Of a DNA stretch of 64,000 nucleotides, positions 52,041-61,870 are shown piece by piece. The translations under genes and the position numbers were made by a program. The notes beneath the pieces are model-generated. The model ran no database searches, was not told where the DNA came from, and worked only from the letters and a program-made list of their open reading frames with translations. Each line of letters begins with the position of its first letter. Within the stretch, counting starts at the first letter, position 1. The DNA comes from Dirofilaria immitis (lineage: Eukaryota; Nematoda; Chromadorea; Rhabditida; Onchocercidae). The stretch spans positions 5,137,501 to 5,201,500 of the forward strand of contig JAKNDB010000068.1 of the NCBI GenBank assembly GCA_024305405.1, given 5' to 3'.

Positions 52041-52256
52041 TCAAAAAATATAATTGAAATTGATAGTATACATGAATATATTGTAACGAACAGTCATTTC
52101 GAGGTATTGAATCTTTTGGATAGTAGCATATCCAGAATCAGTGAGAGGAAGAAATTTCTCTAGAAAAGTTTCTGCTTTCAAACACGACAATGATGAATAT
52201 GCAGAAAGGTTATGAAAGTCGAGATCTGGCGGTATAATTGGTGGTATTTTAGGCAT
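52041..52256 (-). CDS. coding-like exon downstream of the membrane-protein gene
   Basis: An open frame of 71 codons on the minus strand starting MPKIPPIIPPDLDF, with mixed composition (proline-rich start, then ETFLEKFLPLTDSGYATIQK) unlike the surrounding AT-rich noise. It begins 44 bases after the presumed stop of the neighbouring minus-strand gene. An acceptor-like ATCGTATCAG lies just upstream, inside a 15-bp stem. It could be the true last exon of that gene or a separate small gene. AATAAA on this strand occurs at 52033-52028. Confidence 0.3.
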   Translation of the reverse strand: MPKIPPIIPPDLDFHNLSAYSSLSCLKAETFLEKFLPLTDSGYATIQKIQYLEMTVRYNIFMYTINFNYIF

Positions 52257-52263
52257 TGATAAT

Positions 52264-52313
52264 ACTGATACGATAATTTATTAATGCTGCGATCCCGTAA
52301 TTATCGTATCAGT
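52264..52313. repeat. perfect 15-bp inverted repeat (20-base loop)
   Basis: ACTGATACGATAATT at 52264-52278 pairs perfectly with 52299-52313. It sits between two minus-strand coding-like segments, overlapping the stop of one and the possible acceptor of the next. Confidence 0.85.
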
Positions 52314-54296
52314 GGGTTAGAGGTTATTTGTTTATTGATTCTTTTTGGACAGAATCTAGTTTGTTGTCGATATTTATGTTCATTATCATCAGTATCCATA
52401 ATTGTTAGTTGTCGGTTCTAAGATACTTTAAATATCTCTGGTTATAAGGATGATTATTGTTATTGATAACTAAGTAGGAAAAAGATACCAAGCTGATAAA
52501 TTGAAATATCATTCTAAAGCATTATTTTGAATAAACTTTCGTTACAAAATGATATTTTCAGGCATAAATTGATCATAGCATAGGGAGCATTGTAAAATGG
52601 CACTAACTGCAACGGCGATCGTAATGATAACAATTGTCACAATTGCTGATAAACTAATCGTTACTGCTACCGCTTTATGATGTTTAGCAATCTGAAACAA
52701 ATATTTGTTGGTAATATATTCTATGATAAATCAGTATATATTATCATCATAAACATTTAAATATATAAGATATTTAAAATTAATTTATTCATATTATATT
52801 TTTTGCTAAATAAATAAAAAACAATTTAAACCTTTTAAATTTCAGGTTTTTCTAAAAAATTTCTTCATAGTCATAGTATTTGTATGTTTATATTGTTTAC
52901 ATTTTAAATTTGAATTTAAATTCGAACCGAAATTTATAATTCTTTTCAAATTACAGATTTTCTTTTCTTTTTATATATTTATTATACTTGAAAAAATTAA
53001 TTTTTAATTCACTTCTTCGTTCTTTAAAGCTTTTGCTATTTGCTAATATAATTTTGTAATTATCGATTTTATTTTAGAAATATGTTCTAAAATTATTTTT
53101 TATTTTCTCGAAATTTTTAGTTACATTTTTCGATCTTATAGAAAATTTGTAAGAATGTTAAAAGTTATCCTTTGTTACTCAGCAAGGAAGCGAAGATAAA
53201 GTAATCCTTTATTACTTATATAATTGAAGTATTTTTAGTAAAATAGATATATAAAAGCATGGATTCAAAGATTTAGATATGAAATTTGATTAAATTTGGA
53301 TTAAAAATCTCATATTATATAAAATATTAGAGAAATGATTAATTACTCTGTTTTTGATAGCAATTATTATTATTAATTTTAAACGTAATATCAAACCATA
53401 TCAGCCATAAACTGATCGTATCTTTGACGTTTAACACTTCTTCTAACAATATTTCGAAAATTTTCTGATTTCCTACATAAATTCATTCTTCTTATCATTG
53501 TTTGCTTGCTCTTGTTTCTTATCAGTTTGAAATTTTAATCATTCATAAATAGCAATAATTTAAAGTTAAAAGACGATAAAGTAGAAAAAGAGGAAAATAA
53601 AGTCTTTGGAATTTGACTGAAAAAATGAATTAAAATATGATATCAATTTACCGAGAGTCTCGCCTCATTTCTATATAATCATATGCATTTGCGGTGTTTG
53701 CATTTGGATTGCCATGGAATGTTACTGTATTTACTTAAAATTGATTGATTTAGAGATTTTCCGAAATTTATCATTTTCCTCTCTCATTTTTCATTTCCCA
53801 TCCAAAATAGTAAATATGTGTAAATATAATGGAAATTATTTCATTCAATCCTTCTTTTTACGATTTTCAAATTTTCTTTGAAAGAAATTTAATTAAGTCT
53901 TTTCTATCGCATCTTTACCTATTCTAATTTATCTCTATTAGAGTATTTCTAATTCTCTTTCTTTATTAGAAAATAAAAACAATTGATCAGATTGTAATAA
54001 TGATCGGTCGATCAATCTAAGTTGAGGATGATCAAATTCTAAATCGAAATTTATTAAATTCGAAGTTGAAAGTAATCAAGTTCTAGACTGAAAATAATTA
54101 AATTTTAACCTGGAAACGATCAAGTTTCCAGGTTAAAAGTAATCAAATTCTATACTCCAATACAAAAAAATCTAATACTAAAATCTGATACTATACCACG
54201 GTGCTAAACTAAGACTATAGATTTACCTTTGGCATATTTAATGGAAACACAATTAGCGATTACTGTAAAATACCATATTAAACCGACTTTCATCAT
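52301..54296 (-). CDS. unrecognised multi-exon gene: signal-like N-terminus and a transmembrane helix
   Basis: Family not recognised. Exons on the minus strand, reading downward: 54296-54227 (starts MMKVGLIWYFTVIANC, signal-like; donor GTAAAT), 53724-53652 (HGNPNANTANAYDYIEMRR; donor GTAAAT), 53616-53397 (acceptor TTTTTTCAG), 52691-52546 (acceptor TTGTTTCAG; donor GTAACG), 52417-52301 (DTDDNEHKYRQQTRF; stop TAA). The first four exons join in phase. Exon 4 encodes a strong hydrophobic helix of about 27 residues (AVAVTISLSAIVTIVIITIA core), followed by Cys-containing sequence. Odd points: exon 3 carries an in-frame TAA at 53537-53535; exon 4 to 5 needs one extra base in a T4 run; and basic residues lie on the N-side of the helix, which fits poorly with an N-terminal signal peptide. 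It may be two adjacent small genes, one secreted and one membrane-bound. Exon 5 has a weak acceptor and is the least sure. Confidence 0.5.
54008..54160. repeat. degenerate 22-base tandem repeat, 7 copies
   Basis: Units begin at 54009, 54029, 54051, 54073, 54095, 54117 and 54140 with the loose consensus TAATCAAATTCTAAACTGAAAA. Divergence within units 5 and 6 creates a perfect 15-bp hairpin (54103-54117 with 54124-54138). The array lies in the putative first intron of the minus-strand gene. Confidence 0.75.
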
Positions 54297-54340
54297 TTCG
54301 GAAAAAATAATGAATGATTTCTAATCAGTAAGTATCATTT

Positions 54341-55126
54341 ATAACGCTTTTTGTATTTCCGTAAATTATGAAACAGAAATTTACATATAGCATATTAGAT
54401 TTTGAAATTTTAACAGTAATTAAAGTGACGTTATGAATTTTACTTGTTTAATAGGTAAGTAAATTATTAATTTTCTTGCAAATATTTCTCTTCTTTACTA
54501 TGATGCTTATCAGCTTATCATTTACTGTATTTATCAATCATATTTTTTTGCATTATTATTTTTTCTGTTATCCATCAATTACCATTTAAACAACGAAAAC
54601 TAATTAATCGTTATCATTCATTCCACTTTGATTAATTTTAATAGGAATTTCACAAGCATTTAATAAACTTTAGTAGAAGCTTTTAAGTCAATAAGTTTTC
54701 ACTTATTATAATTCCATAATTACTCCAATCGAATTTGATAAGTGTTAAGAATTTTAAGTTTCGATAATTTATAAATGAAAATATTTCGAAATCATGAGGT
54801 AACGATTGTTTATTTTGAAATTTAATAAACATTAAAAATACAGAAACTAAAAGGAATGAAATAAAGAAAATAATTTAAGACTAGAAGAGATATTTCGGAG
54901 ATATTGTCATCGGATACTGTTGCATAGTTAGTTGTAGCAATGTAACTATTTGAGAAGTATGTCACGGATAAGTCTTACTGCTATGTTGCAAGAAAATTAA
55001 TAATTTATTTACCTGTTAAACAGGTAAAATTCATAACGTCACTTTAATTACTGTTAAAATTTCGAAATCTAATATGCTATATGTAAATTTCTTTTTCTTA
55101 ATTTACGGAAATACAAAAGGCGTTAT
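54341..55126. mobile_element. MITE-like element with 141-base terminal inverted repeats
   Basis: Arms 54341-54481 and 54986-55126 are inverted copies, about 95% identical by my hand alignment (7 mismatches in 141). Termini read ATAACGCYTTTTGTATTTCC inward. Both sides are flanked by CATTT (54336-54340 and 55127-55131), a likely 5-base target duplication. The roughly 500-base interior has no open frame of note, so the element is non-autonomous. It lies between divergent genes, 45 bases from the minus-strand ATG and 311 bases from the prolidase ATG. The superfamily is not assigned. Confidence 0.82.
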
Positions 55127-55400
55127 CATTTAATGATTCTATTTATCGATCATTTTTATCGATTAATGTTTTCGTAAAATTTCTTGGAAATTATTGAATT
55201 TAATTTGCCTCAATTCCATAAAACAATTTCAGCAATTAACAATTCAAATTTATTCTTATATCATCCATACAATCAACCATAAATTTAAAGCAATCTTTGA
55301 CAAGAAAAAAACCAAAAAGAAAAAGGTATATTTAATTCCATCATTTTTGATTAAAATTATTTATTATTTATAAAATTTCATTTTATTGTTTCTTCCTCTT

Positions 55401-55437
55401 TTGTTTTTTTTCTTTTTTTTTTTTTTTATAGCAAAAG
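55401..55437 (+). promoter_or_regulatory. likely trans-splice acceptor of the prolidase gene
   Basis: A T-rich tract of nearly 30 bases ends in ATAG at 55428-55431, followed by CAAAAG and the ATG at 55438. Leader addition six bases before the start codon fits nematode practice. Confidence 0.65.
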
Positions 55438-58400
55438 ATGTCTTTTACAATGGGAAATGGAACTTATAATGTATCGGCTAAATTGTTTGCGGAAAATCGG
55501 ATACGTTTGGTGGAAAAGTTGAGGAATAAAGTTCAAACTGGAAGTATCGTATTATTAAAAGGTGGCGTGGAACAAAATCGTTATAATACAGATGCTTTAG
55601 ATCTTCCATTTCGACAGGTTGAATTTATTCATTTATATATGTTAAAACTTATCCTTACTTATTTTTTTGATATATTATTTTCATTATATTTATATATTAA
55701 TTATAATATAACTTTCCATTAATATTATCATGATAAATTTGATACTTGATATTCAGGTATTTTTTGTTTTTACTCAATTTTTAATTGATAGGAATCATAT
55801 TTCTTTTGGACTTTTGGAGTTCATGAAAGTAATTGTTTTGGTGCGATAGATATTGATTCCGGAAAATCATTTCTTTTCCTCCATTACTACATCCTGATTA
55901 CGCTATTTGGCAGGAAAGTATGATTTTTATTAATTACTGTGTAAATTAATATTGCAATATATTGAAAGTTTCAAGAAAAACATGATATTAGAATTCTAAA
56001 TTAATAAAGATATGATTAAACTGTCGAATATATTATTCATTTTACTAAAATATAAATTTAAATGAATAGCTTCATTTCCTGTATTAATCAGAAATTAAAT
56101 AAATTATTAATTTTTAATAACCTTACGATTAAGAACAGTTTTAATTAAATTCTTTTAATTAAATTAAAATTTTAATTAATTATTTCAACTTAATCTGACT
56201 GATTTTTTTATAAAATATTTTAAACCTTTAAGAATTAATAATTCTCAGGATCAATGACAAAGACTGGTACCAGAAGAAGTATGAAGTTGATGAAGTGCAT
56301 TTTAATGATAAAAATGTTATCATTAAAGTGTTAACAAATTTACATGCAAAGCAATTACTATTGTTGGTAAAGTTTTCGTTTCGTATTTTACGATTTATGT
56401 TTTTTGAGAAAAAGTTTGATTGAATGATGGAGAATTGATTATACGATAGTATATTTTCAATTAATCGAAATTATTGAGAAATAATACCTCATATCAATGC
56501 AATATAATAATAATAATTATATTACTAATTTTGAATAAATTTCTCTTTTCCACTTAATTTTTAAAACATTAAACCTTCAACTATTTGCTAATAATATGTA
56601 TAATTGTTTTTTAGAAAGCCAATAATTCAGATAGCAATGAAATGTTGGAACCTCCAACTATTGATGGATTAAATAAGTAAAAAAATTACATTTTTATTTT
56701 TGCAGTGATATATTTTTTCATCAACTGTTACGAATGAATTGAAATTGAATTTATTTGGAAAAAAATTGAATAAATTGATTTTATAGTAAATATTACATAC
56801 TACATAGTCTTATATTGGAATATTAAATTCCTTGATAAAAATTATAAGCTTCTTGATAATTGATAATAAGATAAGCCATTTCTTATTTAGTATAATTATA
56901 CTATCATTGATAAATATATTAGTGTTTCAGGAAATTATTTTTCAATAAATTCAGTTCATTCGTAACAACTGATGAAAATTGTCAAATAAAAATTTTTTCT
57001 CTATGCAAATTAAATACATTATATTTAATTTTAATATGATTATACAAGGAAGATAAGAATAACTTTTGTTTTCAGTATACCTTGTGATACAACAATATTG
57101 TATCCAGTTATGGCTGAACTTCGCGTTTTCAAGACTGATCAAGAACTTAATGTTGTGCGTTACGTTTGCAAGGTATTTTTGAGCTTATTCAAGTTCTCTT
57201 TAGGTACCATTCAGAAATTATAGTATTAATATCCTACTTTTATCACTGATAATGCGTTAAAAGATTATGATAAGCACAAATTTGTCTAATTAATAGATAT
57301 ATTAGCTGTAATATAAGTCAAGAATGATCGGTTACATTATGAAAAAAGTTGTTAATTCATTTGGCTAGTATATTATGTTATTAATATATTACTTATATAT
57401 TTTCATTACTGAGTTCATACAATTCGAGATATTTTGCATGCATCAAGTAAACATATTTATGCAAAATTTAAGCTAAAAATTTTAGCAGTATTCTTTTAGG
57501 AACAAAATAAAAAATGTTTCAGGTAGCATCAGAAGCTCATAAAGCGGTAATGAAAGCGGTGAAACCTGGAATGTATGAGTATCAATTGGAAAGGTGTCAA
57601 ATTTAAATTTTCATTTTCAAATTTATAGAATTTTTGATATTTTACTGTATAAATATTGCTTTTGTGATTATTGTTTGACAGTTTAGTATTTTGAAAGATT
57701 TAAAATTGCATTTCGAATTAATTTCAGTTTTTATTGCTTTTTATTTTAATGTCAAATCGAATATCACAATGCACCTAGGTATATAAAATACAAAAAATGA
57801 AAAATAAACAAAACGTACAGTTGTAGCTTATTGAAATGTAAAGTAAGCAACATCTGTTTCAAATTACCTCGTTGCTTATCAAATGATAGGCAGCTTATTG
57901 ATAAAAATTATAAGCAAAATTAAATTCAAATCCAAATAAAAGGATTAAATTTGATATTATTATAATTCAACGAGTATGAAAATGATAATAATCATTACAG
58001 TTTATTTCGTCATCATTGCTATTATTATGGTGGATGTCGGCATTTAGCTTATACTTGTATTGCTTCATCGTAAGTATTATTTTATATGATAGCATTAATT
58101 AATTTACTGCATTTTTAAGTAGCATTAAAAATTTATAGGTTAAATAAGCTTAGTATTATTATTTTAGTGGATGCAATGGTTCAATTTTACATTATGGCCA
58201 TGAAAATGCACCAAATACCAAAAAAATCATCAATGGTGACCTTTGCTTACTTGATATGGGCCCCGAATATAATTGTTATGGTTTGTTGACATCACTTTTA
58301 TTTTATCCTTTCAGATATATTTGTTAATAGCTAATGAAAATAGTGATTGATAAAATCAAAAGATTTGCCTTTGACCCAAATGACAAAAAATTTTTATCGT

Positions 58401-61201
58401 TTTTTTCTTTTTCACTTTGATACCTTTTAAAATAGAAAATACTCAAATAGTATGACTATACTTTTACTTTTTCTGCTGTTTATTTTTTATTTTAGCATCA
58501 GATATTACGACAACATTTCCATGCAATGGTAAATTTACGGAAAGGCAAAAGTCATTTATAACGCTGTTTTAGCTGCAAATACAGAAGTTTTTAAAACTGC
58601 CAAACCAGGCAAGTTTATTTATTTACTTATTTATTTATTTATCATTCCATAAAGATCAATAAAGTCATCTCTTAAGAGACAGATTAATTACTCGATTATT
58701 CGAATCATCAGTTGTCTTAGTTAATTAATCCTTAATTATTAATTAATCATTATGAGTTACTAGTGCTACTCTTCTATTGTTTATATTTATTTCATCTTTT
58801 TTTCTTATTTCTGATGACTAATTCTAATTTTTAATATCACTTACATATGCTTGTCTTTTACATTTGAATTTTCATTTAATCTAAATTTCTAATTTTGATT
58901 TTAATTGTTAATCACCTAACATAGCATTTTAGCAATATATAAATTGCAATATCATTCTTCAGAATTTCATTGTTTAATGATTTAATGTAAGATAATTTAG
59001 GTTTATAATATATGAGAAATGTTAAAAAATTAAGTAAATACATTATTGATAATAATGGTCCTAATAATTAATTTGAAGATTTTATTCCATATTTTTTATT
59101 TTTAAAAATTAAATTTCTTAGAATATTAATTACTTTGATTTGCAAAATTCTCTTCAATTTCTCTTTTTTCCATATTTCTTTTTAGAATTTAACAATCTTT
59201 CACATTCCATTCTTTAATATATTTGATGGATTTGAACTTATGAAATTAAATTAAAGCAAATAAAGCAATTATATTTGATTTTTTGATGACAAAATATGAA
59301 ATTCATTTCTGCTTTTTTATAAATCAATTTCAAACAAAATAATGTACGTATTTATTTATTTTTCTTCTATAGGAGTACGATGGAATGAAATGCATATGTT
59401 AGCAGAATTGATCATATTATCACATTTGAAAGATGCCGGAATATTGAAAGGTAATTTAGAAGAAATGATGGAAGCAAGAATGGGAGCAATATTCATGCCT
59501 CATGGATTAGGACATTTCATGGGACTCGATGTTCATGATTGTGGTGGCTATCTTGGAGTTGGTTATTTAGTTATCTGTAAAGATAAAATTTTTAAAATAA
59601 ATAAATTAATATATACTATTATATATACATATATCAGATTTAGACTTATTCTTCGATTTCAATTTTTTTCTATATAATATAAAAATGTGCAATGATTTAA
59701 GCTTATTTTTAGATTTTAATTTTTTCTACATGTATAGTAAAATATACATATGTACATGATGAAGTATAGAGATATGTAAATAATTTAAATACTAATTTGT
59801 CATAAATATATATAAAATATATCATATAATCGTAAATTAATATTGTTATTCCTGGCTCTTTGGAAATATCAGTGTTAATTTCTAATTATATGATTCTAGA
59901 ATTTCAATTCATAGAATTATTTTTCAACAAAATGATAGATTATTTCAAATATCCGGACAAGGAAGGATCTGAAGATATGCAAAATATCTCAAATTTCAGA
60001 ATCATAAATTATGATTTTGTCGATCAAAGCTATGAATAGAAGAGAAATTGAGAATAATTCAATGCATTTCTTTCTTAAATAATTCACGTTAATGTTCGAG
60101 TTGTGATATTGCTTTAGTTATTTTACTTTTACTTACAATCGAAATTAAAATAAAAGTGTAAAGTGAATTTCAGGATGCTGAATTTCGATCAACACTTCCA
60201 GGTCTTAAGGCTTTACGTACGACACGCATTTTGCGAGAAAGAATGGTGATAACTATCGAGCCAGGCTGTTACTTTATCGATACAGTATTTCTTAATTGCT
60301 AAATAATTTAATTTTCGAATATATTATTTGTTAACTGTTTCAACTTACTTTCGAATTTCACCTAATTTTCACTTATATTTTTAAAAATAGTTCAGTTTGA
60401 TTTTCATCTATTGTAAGTTACTTTTTAATCAATTGTATTTAAATTATTTCTCACTTATTTTTAGATAAATAACTATAACTTTGGAAGATTTTCAAATTTC
60501 AGTTATTAGACGCTGCACTTAATGATCCGATACAAAAGAAATTTATTGTCGAAGAGAAGTTAAACGATTTCAGAGGTTTTGGCGGAGTAAGCTTCTTTCT
60601 AAAAAATATTTATCTTCACTTTATTTACCTTATTTAAATAATCATTCTCTTATCGCAGAGAAACAATTCTACAATAAAACTATGAAACGAAAGAAATAAT
60701 AGAAAAAAATTGTTATTAGAAATAATATATTTTTCCTTTTTTATATAAGTCATATTTTGGTGAATGTTCAAAATTTAAATTAATAAAATGAAAAAAAAGT
60801 TAAATAAGTATAAATGATCTTAAGCAGTAATAGATCGGTAATAAATGATAAATTCTATTCTTTTATTCATCAGATAATCAATTATTTTAGTAAAAATTTC
60901 CAGCCATTCATATATTTGGTAGATCGGATTTGATTAATTTCAACAAAAAGTTATTTGAATTTATTTTCTTTTATAAAATTATTAGTTATAAACAGCTCGA
61001 GTATTTATACTTCATTTTAACAATTACAAAATATTGTAATTTTAAAAATAAATGGTTAACATTTGTCCGAGATTAATTATTGATGTTTTAATTAAGGTAC
61101 GAATTGAAGATGATATAATAATCTGGGCAGATGGCAATGAACGTTTGAGTAATGTACCGCGAACTATAGATGAAATCGAACAGTTCATGTCTGGAAGATA
61201 A
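55438..61201 (+). CDS. pepd: Xaa-Pro dipeptidase (prolidase, PEPD family), 13 exons
   Basis: Cytosolic metallopeptidase (M24 pita-bread fold) that splits dipeptides with C-terminal Pro or Hyp. Exons: 55438-55617, 55792-55917, 56249-56366, 56615-56676, 57076-57172, 57523-57593, 58001-58069, 58168-58280, 58496-58608, 59373-59557, 60174-60284, 60503-60586, 61097-61201; about 478 residues with corrections, against 493 in human PEPD. It aligns throughout: [68 protein letters not shown]. All five metal ligands are present: D271, D282, H365, E408, E448 (human D276, D287, H370, E412, E452). Odd points: frame breaks in exon 2 (T run 55874-55877), at the end of exon 2 (A run 55915-55917) and in exon 9 (A run 58547-58550), each resolved by one added base; and a GC-AG intron after exon 9. 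The exon 10 donor (GTTGGT) is weak, and a site 12 bases later would also keep frame. With intact ligands and splice sites, a functional gene with consensus errors is likelier than a pseudogene. Confidence 0.93.
58609..59372 (+). other. GC-AG intron of the prolidase gene
   Basis: The codon phase and the conserved PGV motif require exon 9 to end at 58608 (CCA G) before GCAAGT, with acceptor TATAG at 59372. The downstream GT alternative would break the frame. AG|GCAAGT matches the usual context of non-canonical GC donors. Confidence 0.7.
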
Positions 61202-61870
61202 TTAATCAGTTATTGATTAAATTAATCAACTGATCAAACCTTACTCCAAAAAATCTAAAATAATTCGAACTTGAAAATAATCGGATCAAAAAAACTTAAA
61301 TTCATTATTACAATTTTGTCCGTTTAAATGCTATTGAGAAATTTACTATAACTTATAGTACTAAGATTAACCGTTATAAAATGTATGGAATGAATTCATT
61401 CCTAAATAATTTTCTAATTAAAAGAACCGAATTAAAAAAATCTCGACAAAACGGAAAGATTAGATCCGAATCACTTATGTGAATTGAATGCTGATTATTT
61501 GTTTAACCACTATCTCAATTGTAGAACTTTTATCAATTTCTCTTCTTTATCATTCATTATGTTTTTATTATTTATCATTGTTATTGCTAGCTGTTTACTA
61601 ATCATACAATTAACCATCATTTTATCATCTTAATGATCATTATCATAATCTTCAAATAATTATCACTCTTGTTACTTTTAGTTTTTTTCATTGCTATTAT
61701 TTTAAGTTCATTTGTTACTATTTCCAAATTTTTTTCACTTTTCTAATATTATCGTTTGATTGTTTTGATTATATTATAACTTCATTGAAGGTTCTGTTAT
61801 AGCTTAAATCTTTTACTCTTTTTATCGTTTCCATTATTTTATGAAATAAATATAAATTATTATTATCAAT
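61202..61870 (+). terminator. prolidase 3' region with poly(A) signal candidate
   Basis: The nearest exact AATAAA after the stop is at 61845-61850, more than 600 bases downstream. A variant AATGAA near 61389 would give a shorter, more usual 3' UTR. Confidence 0.3.

Noticed and set aside
52900..52940. TTCGAACC resembling a tRNA B box
   Set aside because: No A box or cloverleaf pairing was found around it.
54341..55126. Tandem gene duplication or palindromic assembly artefact
   Set aside because: The arms differ at several positions, the interior is unique and the flanks show a 5-base duplication, which fits an insertion better.
55438..61201. Prolidase as a pseudogene
   Set aside because: All metal ligands and nearly all splice sites are intact, and the three frame breaks are each at a short A or T run.
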